NCBI GenBank assembly: GCA_947259005.1
Contig: CAMYKP010000007.1
Span: 62,001-126,000, forward strand
Reading direction: 5' to 3'
DNA: 64,000 nucleotides
Source: an uncultured Parasphingopyxis sp.
GTDB taxonomy: Bacteria; Pseudomonadota; Alphaproteobacteria; Sphingomonadales; Sphingomonadaceae
Under the pieces are notes generated by a model. That model did no database searches. It was not told the origin of the DNA and saw only the letters and a list, made by a program, of their open reading frames with translations. How positions within the stretch are numbered: the first letter of the stretch is position 1; each line of letters opens with the position of its first letter. Made by a program: the position numbers and the translations under genes. Of this stretch, positions 29,736 to 40,997 are shown one piece after another.

Positions 29736-30209
29736 TTACTGGCTGTAGAGTTCGGATATCGACAGGCGCGTCGCTTCGAGCGAACGACCGCCATAGGTGC
29801 CGACCCAAATCTCGTAACGCCCGCTCATGGCGGGATCGAACCGCACGGACGGGTTCAGGCCTTCGCCGCTATCGTCATCGCAATACCAGCGGCCATTGGG
29901 CGCGTTGATCACCAGAGTCGTATCGGAGTCCGACAATGCCGAAATCAGCAACGGTAGCTGCCCTGCTTCGAAATGGAGCCGGACGTCGGGCGCGTCCGAA
30001 ATGAACCCGCGACAGGAGCTACTGATCGTCTGCGCATCGACGCTACCGCCCGATTGCAGGCGGACATAATAGGGGTCCGGGGTGAAGCCGGATTGAAGCT
30101 GCACCGTTTCGTAGTTCGGCTCTGCGTTGACATTCTGTGCAGCTACAGGCGCTGTCACCGTCACAGCTACCGACAGGGCCGTGGCGGCGGCGAGATTTTT
30201 CATGAGCAT
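29736..30209 (-). CDS. secreted protein with one copy of a Cys-paired, PPC-like repeat domain
   Basis: signal peptide, then NYETVQLQSGFTPDPYYVRLQSGG...CRGFISDAP...SDTTLVINAPNGRWYCDDDSGEGLNPSVRFDPAMSGRYEIWVGTYG. Confidence 0.7.
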   Translation of the reverse strand: MLMKNLAAATALSVAVTVTAPVAAQNVNAEPNYETVQLQSGFTPDPYYVRLQSGGSVDAQTISSSCRGFISDAPDVRLHFEAGQLPLLISALSDSDTTLVINAPNGRWYCDDDSGEGLNPSVRFDPAMSGRYEIWVGTYGGRSLEATRLSISELYSQ

Positions 30210-30440
30210 TGTGGAATTGTCCTCTGTTAACGTACCGCAATCAGGCGGCATTGTGAGAAAGCTTAACAAGGCGAGCTAACCAGCCTCACGACCCGATCTC
30301 ACTGCTAACGTTCGGAAAATTAACTGGCGATGATCCCGTGCTACACCGTCTGTTCAGACTGGGCGGGCGGGATCACAGGATTACAGCCAAACCGGATGCT
30401 CGGGGGCGGGGCTTTAAGCAACCCCGCTCCCGCATCACGA

Positions 30441-31349
30441 TCAGTTGCTGTAGAGTTCGGACACGTCGAGAATGGCAGACTCGAGCCGGGCATTGCCATA
30501 GGTGCCGACCCAGATGTCATATTGCCCCGAACGCGGCGTATCAAAGCGGATCGAAGGGTTGAGGCCGATGCCGCCATCATCGTCGCAATACCAGTTGCCA
30601 TCCGGCCCGTTGATGACGAGCGTCGTATCCGAGCTGGATTCAGCCGAGATGATCAGCGGAAACCGCCCGCTCGAATAGCGGACACGATAATCGGGAGCGC
30701 GGGAGATATAGCCGCGGCATGATCCGCCGAGCGTCGAGGCGTCGACCGGGCCGCCCGATTGCAGACGCACCCGGTGCGGATCGGGCGTGAAGCCCGCGTT
30801 GAGCGATACCGATCCGTAATTGGGGTCGAGCGAGAAATCAGGGCCGCCACCGGTATTGCCGGAGGGAATATCCGAAATATCGTTATAAATTTCCGAAATG
30901 CCGAGTATGGCCGCTTCCAAGCTCGCGCTGCCATAGGTACCGACCCAGATTTCGTAGCGGCCCGATAGAGGACGGTCGAAGCGGAGTGCCGGGTTGAGAC
31001 CGCTGCCGCCGTCATCGTTGCAATACCAGCGACCATCCGGTGCGTTGACGACAAGTGTGGTGTCGGCATCGGAGGCGACCGAGAACATCAGAGGCAGGCT
31101 GCCACTCGAATAGACGACCCGCACATCGGGCGCGTTGCTCACATAGCCACGGCATCCGCTGCCGATCGCCGAGGCATCGATCCTGCCACCGGAAGACAGT
31201 TCGACAAGACGGGGATCGTCGGCAAAGCCCGCATTGAGCTGGATCGTCCCGTAATTCGGATCGAGATTGTAATTCTGCGCACTTGCCGGTGCTGCTGAAA
31301 GCGCGATCGTCGACAATGTTGCGACTGCGGCCAGATTTTTAATGAGCAT
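30441..31349 (-). CDS. secreted protein with two tandem copies of the same domain
   Basis: two units DPNYG(T/S)(I/V)xLNAGF...CRGY...SDTTLV(V/I)N(A/G)PDGxWYC(N/D)DDGG(S/I)GLNP(A/S)(L/I)RFD...SG(R/Q)Y(E/D)IWVGTYG. Confidence 0.75.
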   Translation of the reverse strand: MLIKNLAAVATLSTIALSAAPASAQNYNLDPNYGTIQLNAGFADDPRLVELSSGGRIDASAIGSGCRGYVSNAPDVRVVYSSGSLPLMFSVASDADTTLVVNAPDGRWYCNDDGGSGLNPALRFDRPLSGRYEIWVGTYGSASLEAAILGISEIYNDISDIPSGNTGGGPDFSLDPNYGSVSLNAGFTPDPHRVRLQSGGPVDASTLGGSCRGYISRAPDYRVRYSSGRFPLIISAESSSDTTLVINGPDGNWYCDDDGGIGLNPSIRFDTPRSGQYDIWVGTYGNARLESAILDVSELYSN

Positions 31350-31487
31350 ATTTGATTCCCCCGTTGAATTACCGCCATCAGGCGACTTTGTGCGCGAACT
31401 GAAAAGGCTGGCTCAGCAACCTGACCACGCCTTTGCAATCATAGGGAATAGCACATCAACCCAGCATGATCGAAATCAAAAATGCGT

Positions 31488-31955
31488 CTATTCAGGTTGG
31501 GCGATTTCGAAAGGTGCGTCATCCCCGGCTGCGATTGTCACCGCATCGATGCTGACATCGCGGCCGCTGTCAAAGCGAAAGTTGAGCGAGAGTGAGATGC
31601 CGGGTGTGATTTCCGGATCGATGCCGAACAGCATCGCATGACGCCCTCCGGGTTCGAATGTCACGGTTTCGCCAGCCGGAACGTCAGCGGACATGATCGG
31701 GCGCATCCGCATGGCGCCGCCTTCCATGGTCGTTTCGTGAAGCTCGACAGTCGCAACGCGCGCGCTGTCTATTGCGAGCAATGTGTCTCCAACCTCGCCA
31801 CCATTGAGTGTGAAATAGGCGGCTGCCGGTCTGCCATCGACGGCGGGCAGCCTTACCCAGGCATTTTCGACTGCTTCTGCCGGGGCCTGTTGTTCTGCAG
31901 CGCTGCAGGCAAACAGGGCGATAGAGGCGATGGCGGCGGCAATTGGAAGGCGCAT
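31488..31955 (-). CDS. PCu(A)C family copper chaperone-like lipoprotein
   Basis: lipobox-like LFAC, VELHETTMEGGAMRMRPI...GGRHAMLFGI copper-ligand pattern. Confidence 0.88.
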   Translation of the reverse strand: MRLPIAAAIASIALFACSAAEQQAPAEAVENAWVRLPAVDGRPAAAYFTLNGGEVGDTLLAIDSARVATVELHETTMEGGAMRMRPIMSADVPAGETVTFEPGGRHAMLFGIDPEITPGISLSLNFRFDSGRDVSIDAVTIAAGDDAPFEIAQPE

Positions 31956-32003
31956 GAAAAATCCCATATCTGAACAGATGGTTTCCTTTAGTGCTGCCAG
32001 ATG

Positions 32004-32031
32004 CTTGCAGCAAGAAAAAGCCCACCTATAT
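32004..32031 (+). promoter_or_regulatory. candidate RpoH (sigma32) heat-shock promoter of dnaK
   Basis: CTTG-N17-CCTATAT about 90 bp upstream of the dnaK ATG; fits the alphaproteobacterial heat-shock consensus as I recall it (CTTG-N17/18-CYTATnT). Confidence 0.6.
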
Positions 32032-32121
32032 CGCCCTTGTACTGCCGCGCCGGCGGTTCTTGCTTCATCGTGAGGGGAGCCACCGGCTCCGCCGATTATT
32101 GGGGAAATTAAGAGGAATAAA

Positions 32122-34038
<1,917 letters not shown>

Positions 34039-34045
34039 GATGATC

Positions 34046-34072
34046 GGGGGAGGGGCCATGCGCTCCTCCCCC
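34046..34072 (+). terminator. dnaK-dnaJ intergenic hairpin
   Basis: GGGGGAGG-(11 nt)-CCTCCCCC, no U tract; may be attenuating or stabilising rather than terminating. Confidence 0.4.
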
Positions 34073-34095
34073 GGCTTCGTCGCGCTGGGGCAGCA

Positions 34096-35220
34096 ATGAC
34101 TGAAGTCGATTTTTACGAACTTTTGCAGGTTGACCGGGGCGCCGACGGCGCAACGCTGAAATCTGCTTATCGCAAACTCGCCATGGAATATCATCCGGAT
34201 CGCAATCCGGGGGATGCCGAGTGCGAGGCGAAATTCAAATCCATCAACGAAGCCTATGAGTGCCTGAAGGACCCGCAGAAACGCGCGGCCTATGATCGCT
34301 TCGGCCATGCCGCGTTCCAGAATGGCGGCGGAGGCGGCGGCCATCAGCAACAGGGCTTTGGCGGTTTCTCCGATATTTTCGAGAATATTTTCGGCGAAGA
34401 TTTCATGGGCGGCGGCGGTCGTGGCCGGGACCGCGATGTCCGGCGCGGGGCCGATCTGCGCTACGATTATGAAATTTCGCTGGAGGACGCGTTTCACGGC
34501 AAAGATGCCGAATTGACGCTCGATGTGACGGCATCATGCGAATCCTGTGAAGGCTCGGGCGCCAAGCCCGGTACGTCGGCACAAACCTGCGGTACCTGTC
34601 AGGGCCATGGCAAGGTGCGCGCCCAGCAAGGCCTGTTCCTTGTCGAGCGGACCTGTCCGAGCTGTCATGGCCTTGGGCAGGTGATTGCCGATCCGTGTGA
34701 GAATTGCCGGGGCGAGGGCCGCGTCGACACGACCAAGTCGATCGAAGTGAAAATCCCGCCCGGTGTGGACGATGGCACGCGTATTCGCGTGTCGGGTGAG
34801 GGCGAGGCCGGTGCACGAGGCGGCCCGGCCGGCGATCTCTACATCTTTGTCCATCTCAGCCGGCACGAGCTGTTCCAGAGGGAGGGTACGACGCTGTTCG
34901 CACGTTGCCCGATCTCCTTCACAACGGCTGCGCTTGGCGGAACTATCGAAGTGCCGGGCCTTGATGGCGAAGTGCACAGTTTCCAAATTCCGGCCGGCAT
35001 GCAAACCGGCAAACAGCTGCGCAAACGCGGCGCAGGCATGCCGGTATTGCAGGGCAGGGGTCATGGCGATCTCGTCGCCCAGTTCGACGTCGAAACGCCA
35101 AGCAAGCTTTCTGCACGGCAAAAGGAACTGCTCCAGGAATTCCGCGAGACCGAAACCGGAGAAGAAAGTCCCGAAAGCGCAGGCTTCTTCGACAAGCTGA
35201 AAACGATGTTCAGCGAATAG
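34096..35220 (+). CDS. dnaJ: molecular chaperone DnaJ
   Basis: [35 protein letters not shown]-domain, four CxxCxGxG repeats. Confidence 0.98.
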   Translation: MTEVDFYELLQVDRGADGATLKSAYRKLAMEYHPDRNPGDAECEAKFKSINEAYECLKDPQKRAAYDRFGHAAFQNGGGGGGHQQQGFGGFSDIFENIFGEDFMGGGGRGRDRDVRRGADLRYDYEISLEDAFHGKDAELTLDVTASCESCEGSGAKPGTSAQTCGTCQGHGKVRAQQGLFLVERTCPSCHGLGQVIADPCENCRGEGRVDTTKSIEVKIPPGVDDGTRIRVSGEGEAGARGGPAGDLYIFVHLSRHELFQREGTTLFARCPISFTTAALGGTIEVPGLDGEVHSFQIPAGMQTGKQLRKRGAGMPVLQGRGHGDLVAQFDVETPSKLSARQKELLQEFRETETGEESPESAGFFDKLKTMFSE

Positions 35221-35298
35221 GGGCGGGCTCCGCAACTTTCGACAGCGCCTCTTCGAACGGTTAGAATACCCACTAACTGAACAGGGAGAGTCCAGATC

Positions 35299-36261
35299 AT
35301 GAACCGCTTCATTCCGCTAACGGCCTTGGCACTGCTGTTGGCTGGCCCCGTATATGCGCAGCAGAACGACATGGCGGATGTGGAAATCCGCACCGAGCGT
35401 CTTGCACCGGGCATTGCAGTATTATTCGGGCGCGGGGGCAATATCGGCGTCAGCCATGGCGCGGACGGCACGGTTCTGATCGACGATCAGTATGCGCCTC
35501 TGACCGGCCGTATCCAGACGGCGATCACTGACCTCGGCGCCGATCCCGTGCGCTTCCTTATCAACACGCACTGGCATGGCGATCATACCGGCGGAAACGA
35601 GAATTTCGGCGAGAGCGGGGCGCTGATCATGGCGCATGACAATGTCCGTATTCGCCTGATCGAAGGGATGGATAGGGGCGAGGGGCGGTTGGTCGAGCCG
35701 GCACCGGATTCCGCGCTGCCGATCATTACTTATCATGATGGTATCACGTTGCATCTCAACGGTGATACCGTCCAAATCCTCCATATGCACAATGGCCATA
35801 CCGACGGCGATTCCATCGTGCATTGGGAAAATGCCAATGTCATCCACATGGGTGATCTCTTTTTCAATGGTCGGACATTTCCCTTCATAGACAGGCAATC
35901 CGGCGGCAGTGTGCAGGGGCTGGTTCAAGCTGCGAGCCGGGCTCTCGATATGGCTGACGACGAAACCCGGATCATTCCCGGGCATGGTCCGATAGCGTCG
36001 CGTGCCGATCTGCTTGCCTATCGCGACATGCTTGTTGCTATTACGAGCCAGGTTCAGTCGGCGATCGATGCCGGCCGATCGCTTGAGGAAATACAGGCGA
36101 TGGATATCCCCGCCGACTACGATCTGGAAGGCGGCTTCATCTCAGGGGAACAGTTTCTCGGATTCGTCCATGACAGCCTGACCGATCCGAACGCCATGGC
36201 GCATTCACATGGCGGCGCGGATCACGGACCCGATCATGACGATGGCGATGATATGCATTGA
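35299..36261 (+). CDS. secreted MBL-fold metallo-hydrolase
   Basis: signal peptide, FLINTHWHGDHTGGNE, HNGHTDGDSIV, IPGHGPIASR, His/Asp-rich C-terminus. Confidence 0.92.
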   Translation: MNRFIPLTALALLLAGPVYAQQNDMADVEIRTERLAPGIAVLFGRGGNIGVSHGADGTVLIDDQYAPLTGRIQTAITDLGADPVRFLINTHWHGDHTGGNENFGESGALIMAHDNVRIRLIEGMDRGEGRLVEPAPDSALPIITYHDGITLHLNGDTVQILHMHNGHTDGDSIVHWENANVIHMGDLFFNGRTFPFIDRQSGGSVQGLVQAASRALDMADDETRIIPGHGPIASRADLLAYRDMLVAITSQVQSAIDAGRSLEEIQAMDIPADYDLEGGFISGEQFLGFVHDSLTDPNAMAHSHGGADHGPDHDDGDDMH

Positions 36262-36284
36262 TGCCCGGTCATTCGGGTGCACAG

Positions 36285-37811
36285 CTATTTCTGGATAACC
36301 ACCGTCAATTTGGTTGTTTCCAGATCGTCTTCGCTCATTGATTTCCAAGGCTTGATCAGCTTGGCTGACGTTTCGGTGGGCAGCTCTTCCTGCGAGTCAT
36401 TTGCCGAAAGAATCTGAAAACCGGCTTTCTCGATCGCCGCGATATGTTCCGATTTTCTGAGGCGGTTCATACCCTGCGGAGCAGTTTTCTCGGTCAGGAA
36501 CGTCCACGCATCGGCACCTGAACCTGGCGTATAGCTTCGGTGGTCGGCCAAATCGATGAAATGGAACTGGACGGCGCCGGGTTTGGATTTCCGATAAAGC
36601 CACTCCATCACCGCGTTGATATCTTCGACATGTTCCAGAACGGCAAAAGAGACAGCAAAGCCGAGTTCATTGTCGGCAACCGGCAGATCAAGAACGTTCA
36701 TCGCCTTGTGCTCGATCTTGCCGTCGAGCGCAGCGAGTGCCTGATCCCACTGCCCGTCGGCAAATGCTTTCGCCTGTAGCTCGTCGAGCCGCCCCTCGAA
36801 CGATAGTGAATGAGTGCCTTCCAGGCAGAAGTCCTTGGGGAAAAGGTTCATATGCGCGATGATGTCATACATCGAAAACGCCGAATAGACGGGAGTGCGC
36901 GGTTCCTGCAGATCGCAGGCAATTGTCCGGTTGAATCCGTTGAGATAGTAATAGGCCGACAAGGCCACCGGGTCATGGGTACCGCACCCCAAATCGAGAA
37001 ATGTTGAGTTCTTGTCGATCTGGGCTTCGCTGAATGCGCGATTTGCCGTACCCGCCTTTCGCAAGAGCTTCTCCCAACCATGTTTGGCGATGCCGGCATG
37101 CTGCAGGCGCCGGTTGCTGAACAGCATGTGGTTCAGCTTTTCCTTCCGGTGGAGATTGCTTCGCGCCATGGATGGCATTTCGTCTACGACATGGTCGAGC
37201 GCGTCTTCAAAGGCTTCATCGTCCATGAGCGCAGCGAATTTCTCGAGATATCCGCTTTCATCGAAGCCGCCCATATTGATTTTGCTGATGACCTCCGAAC
37301 CCAGTTCGGGGGATATTCTCCCACCATTCCTGTCAATTTCATCGATGATCTGATTCTTGATGGCCAGCAGTTCGGATTTTTCCGTCCTGAGCTCCTCGCT
37401 TTGCGCATTGAGACTGTCTCGCCGTTCGTCGAGATTGGCAGTTCGGGTCTCGATATTGCTTTCGCGGGCAGCCAGCCTGTTGGCTTTTTCTTCCTGGAGT
37501 TCGGCTTTCTGATCCAGCTTGGCCTTTTCTTTTGCTATATTTTCTTCAAGCTTCAGCTGCTTTTCCTGTAACGACAATTCCTTTTGCTCAAGTTTTGCGT
37601 TCGCATTTGAAATTTTCTTTTCAATGCTCTCGGCCTTGGCGTCGAGTTGACGAGCTCTCTCGTCCTGCCGTTTCGCCTGCGCTTCCAGATCATCGCGTCG
37701 CTGCTCCAGCTTCTGCTGGAGATTCTCGAGGCGTTTCCTGATGCGTTCCTCAACGACTGCGGATCCTTCGAGAATCCTGCGCCGCAAACGCCATTTTTGG
37801 ATGAAGTTCAT
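36285..37811 (-). CDS. class I SAM-dependent methyltransferase-like protein with about 160-residue N-terminal coiled coil
   Basis: heptad-rich RLENLQQKLEQRRDDLEAQAKRQ...RESNIETRTANLDERRDSLNAQSEEL; FLDLGCGTHDPVALSAYYYLNGF, DNELGFAVSFAVLEHVED. Confidence 0.78.
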   Translation of the reverse strand: MNFIQKWRLRRRILEGSAVVEERIRKRLENLQQKLEQRRDDLEAQAKRQDERARQLDAKAESIEKKISNANAKLEQKELSLQEKQLKLEENIAKEKAKLDQKAELQEEKANRLAARESNIETRTANLDERRDSLNAQSEELRTEKSELLAIKNQIIDEIDRNGGRISPELGSEVISKINMGGFDESGYLEKFAALMDDEAFEDALDHVVDEMPSMARSNLHRKEKLNHMLFSNRRLQHAGIAKHGWEKLLRKAGTANRAFSEAQIDKNSTFLDLGCGTHDPVALSAYYYLNGFNRTIACDLQEPRTPVYSAFSMYDIIAHMNLFPKDFCLEGTHSLSFEGRLDELQAKAFADGQWDQALAALDGKIEHKAMNVLDLPVADNELGFAVSFAVLEHVEDINAVMEWLYRKSKPGAVQFHFIDLADHRSYTPGSGADAWTFLTEKTAPQGMNRLRKSEHIAAIEKAGFQILSANDSQEELPTETSAKLIKPWKSMSEDDLETTKLTVVIQK

Positions 37812-37843
37812 GCTATTTGCCCCCAAGATCCGGAAATCGCAAT

Positions 37844-39163
37844 CTAGTCGGAACTGCCGAAAACGCGAGCGAAAATCGTGTCTACATGTTTGAAATGATA
37901 GCCAAGATCGAATTTTTCCTCGATTTCCGCTTCGCTGAGAGCTGCGGTTACATCCTCGTCGGCCTTGAGCAATTCAAGCAGCGATAGTGCGCCATCGGAG
38001 TCCCAGACCTTCATCGCGTTGCGCTGGACGTAGAGATAGGCGTTCTCGCGGCTGACACCTGCCTGGGTGAGGGCCAGCAACACGCGCTGGGAGTGAACGA
38101 GCCCGCCCATCTTGTCCAAATTCTTCTGCATCCGCTCCGGATAGACGAGCAGCTTGTCGATCACACCCGTCAGGCGCGCTAGTCCGAAATCGAGGGTGAT
38201 CGTTGCATCCGGGCCGATATAGCGTTCGACCGAGGAATGGCTGATGTCCCGCTCATGCCAGAGCGCGACATTTTCCATCGCGGGAAGTGCATAACCGCGA
38301 ACCATGCGTGCCAGACCGGTAAGGTTTTCTGTCAGGATCGGGTTGCGCTTGTGCGGCATTGCCGACGAACCCTTTTGCCCGGGCGAGAAATATTCCTCGG
38401 CTTCGAGAACTTCGGTGCGCTGGAGATGGCGGACTTCGACAGCCAGCCGTTCAACAGAGGAAGCAATCACGCCAAGCGTCGCGAAGAACATGGCATGGCG
38501 ATCGCGCGGTATGACCTGTGTCGAAACTGGCTCAATGCTCAGCCCCATTTTTTCGGCGACATAAGCTTCGACTGACGGGTCGATGTTGGCGAATGTCCCC
38601 ATCGCACCCGAAATTGCGCAGGTGGCGATTTCCGCACGGGCCAGCACTAGGCGCGCCTTGCAGCGTTCGAACTCGGCATAGGCCTGGGCCAGTTTAAGCC
38701 CGAAGGTAACCGGCTCACCCTGAATGCCGTGGCTCCGGCCGATTGTCGGCGTCAGCTTATGTTCCATCGCGCGGCGCTTCAGGGCGTCCAGCAACGCATC
38801 CAGATTGGCAATCAGTATATCCGAAGCGCGCGCCAGCTGCACCGCGAGGCAGGTGTCGAGCACGTCGGAACTCGTCATCCCCTGATGCATGAAGCGCGCT
38901 TCGTCACCGACATTTTCGGCAACCCATGTCAGGAAGGCGATTACGTCATGCTTGGTCACGGCCTCGATAGCGTCGATGGCGGGCACGTCGATAACGGGCT
39001 CTGTCGCCCACCAGTCCCATAGCGCCTTTGCAGCGGACTCCGGCACGACGCCCAATTTTGCCAGGGCGTCAGTTGCATGCGCCTCGATCTCGAACCAGAT
39101 CCGGAATTTCGATTCCGGTTCCCAGATGGCGGCCATTTCGGGCCGAGAATAGCGCGGAATCAT
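37844..39163 (-). CDS. purB: adenylosuccinate lyase
   Basis: SSDVLDTCLAVQ, GRSHGIQGEPVTFG, GQKGSSAMPHKRNPI signature. Confidence 0.98.
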   Translation of the reverse strand: MIPRYSRPEMAAIWEPESKFRIWFEIEAHATDALAKLGVVPESAAKALWDWWATEPVIDVPAIDAIEAVTKHDVIAFLTWVAENVGDEARFMHQGMTSSDVLDTCLAVQLARASDILIANLDALLDALKRRAMEHKLTPTIGRSHGIQGEPVTFGLKLAQAYAEFERCKARLVLARAEIATCAISGAMGTFANIDPSVEAYVAEKMGLSIEPVSTQVIPRDRHAMFFATLGVIASSVERLAVEVRHLQRTEVLEAEEYFSPGQKGSSAMPHKRNPILTENLTGLARMVRGYALPAMENVALWHERDISHSSVERYIGPDATITLDFGLARLTGVIDKLLVYPERMQKNLDKMGGLVHSQRVLLALTQAGVSRENAYLYVQRNAMKVWDSDGALSLLELLKADEDVTAALSEAEIEEKFDLGYHFKHVDTIFARVFGSSD

Positions 39164-39198
39164 TGCGGGCGAGTCCTTCGATGTTGGTGGTTGTTGAG

Positions 39199-40260
39199 TT
39201 AAGCGCGCCGCTTAGCAGGGGCAGACGCCCGGGACAAACGGATGGGTAAATGATCGCGGGTATATTTTCCCGGTTTGACCACAACCCGTCCCACGACCTT
39301 GCGTGATCGCATCATCTCGAACGCCTCGCGCCATTGCGTTAGCGGCAGCGCGGCATGGACATGCGGTTTGAGGCGGCCCGCTTCAGCCAGTGCCCATATG
39401 GCATCGAAATTCTCCTCGCCGCGTTCAGGATGGCGGCGTCCATATTCCCCGGCCCGGACGCCGACGACCGAAAAGCCCTTGATAAGCGGGATATTGGTCG
39501 GGACAGTCGCGATCCGGCCCGAGGCAAAACCGATCACCAGAAGGCGGCCTCCGAACGCGATGCAGCGCGTGCTTTCATCGAAAATGTCGCCGCCGACCGG
39601 ATCGTAGATTACGTCCGCGCCACCGCCTGTCAGTTCCTTCACTCTTTCGCGAAAACCGTCTGTGACGTTGATTGTCGCGTCGGGCTGATACTCCCGCGCG
39701 ATGATCGCGAGTTTCTCGTCCGAAGCCGAAGCGGCGATCACCCGCGCCCCGAGCGCTTTGCCAAGATCGACGGCGGCAAGGCCCACGCCGCCGGCCGCGC
39801 CATGCACCAACAGCCATTCTTCCGGTTGCAGCGCTCCGCACCGGACCAGCCCCACATAGGCGGTCAGATAGGCAACGCCAAAGGCAGCCGCCGCCTCAAA
39901 TGTCATCGCCCCAGGTTTGCGTCGGAGTGCGGCAAGCGGGCAGACGGCATAGTCCGCGAAGCCACCGGTTCCCAGCGTTGCCACAACGGCATCGCCGGGC
40001 GCGAAGCCGCCAGCGTCACCCTCCAGCGCGACAATTTCGCCGGCAATATCGTTGCCGGGAATGAAAGGCAGGTCAGGCCGGTGCTGATATTTGCCTTCGG
40101 TCATCAACAAATCGGGAAAGCCGAGCGCCGCCGCCCTGACGCGCAGCAAAGCCTGGCCCGGGCCGGGCAGCGGGACCGGCACGTCTGCCATGCCGCATCC
40201 TGCGAATTCGGGCGCAAGATCGACGACTTGAAGCGCCTTCATCGTTTCTGGAAATATCAT
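39199..40260 (-). CDS. NADPH:quinone oxidoreductase-like zinc-independent alcohol dehydrogenase family protein
   Basis: MDR fold: GNDIAGEIVALEGD, LLVHGAAGGVGLAAVDLGKALGARVIA. Confidence 0.93.
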   Translation of the reverse strand: MIFPETMKALQVVDLAPEFAGCGMADVPVPLPGPGQALLRVRAAALGFPDLLMTEGKYQHRPDLPFIPGNDIAGEIVALEGDAGGFAPGDAVVATLGTGGFADYAVCPLAALRRKPGAMTFEAAAAFGVAYLTAYVGLVRCGALQPEEWLLVHGAAGGVGLAAVDLGKALGARVIAASASDEKLAIIAREYQPDATINVTDGFRERVKELTGGGADVIYDPVGGDIFDESTRCIAFGGRLLVIGFASGRIATVPTNIPLIKGFSVVGVRAGEYGRRHPERGEENFDAIWALAEAGRLKPHVHAALPLTQWREAFEMMRSRKVVGRVVVKPGKYTRDHLPIRLSRASAPAKRRA

Positions 40261-40950
40261 TTATATCAGTCCCTGGCTTCTCATGCTCGTCTGGCCTCTC
40301 GTGCCGATAATCAGATGGTCGTGAAGCGCAATACCGAGCGGGCGTGCCGCCTCGGCAACTTCGCGGGTCAGCTGGATATCGGCTTTGCTGGGCGCCGGAT
40401 CGCCGCTCGGATGGTTGTGAACCAGGATCATCCCGCTTGTGTGGAGATCGATGGCGCGGCGGATAATCTCGCGCACATAGACGGCGGCCTGATCGATCGA
40501 GCCTTCGGTCACCACTTCATCGCGAATCAGGACATTTTTGCTATCGAGATAGAGCACGCGCACGCGCTCAATGGGTTCGTGCGCCATGTCGGCGTGGAGA
40601 TAATCGATCAGCGCCTGCCAGTTGGAGAGGATCGGTTTTTCGCGGATATCGTCGGCCAACAGCCTGAGTGCAGACGCCTTGGCAATCATCAGCGCGGCAA
40701 CGGCGCCTTCGCTGAGGCCGCCAATCCGGGCCAGGGCTTCGGGATCGGCGGACAGCAGCGCGCCGAGTCCGCCAAAATCACCGATCAGCTTTTTCGCAAG
40801 CGGTTTGGTGTCACGGCGCGGGATCGCCAGAGCCAGCAGATATTCGACCAGTTCATGATCGAGCAGCGCATTATGCCCACCCTCGATCAGGCGTTTTCTC
40901 AGCCTTGCGCGGTGACCTGTGCCATCTGTCGGAGTGCCTGCCATGGCCAT
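40261..40950 (-). CDS. radC: RadC/JAB family DNA repair-associated protein
   Basis: ALAIPRRDTKPLAKKLI, ILVHNHPSGDPAPSKADIQLT. Confidence 0.94.
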   Translation of the reverse strand: MAMAGTPTDGTGHRARLRKRLIEGGHNALLDHELVEYLLALAIPRRDTKPLAKKLIGDFGGLGALLSADPEALARIGGLSEGAVAALMIAKASALRLLADDIREKPILSNWQALIDYLHADMAHEPIERVRVLYLDSKNVLIRDEVVTEGSIDQAAVYVREIIRRAIDLHTSGMILVHNHPSGDPAPSKADIQLTREVAEAARPLGIALHDHLIIGTRGQTSMRSQGLI

Positions 40951-40997
40951 GTGTTATCGGGATGGCGGGGCGCGAGCAATCGCGCTAGTTCGAGATC

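Noticed and set aside
35299-36261. MBL-fold protein as a beta-lactamase
   Set aside because: HWHGDH motif alone is generic to the superfamily; no support for carbapenemase-specific features.
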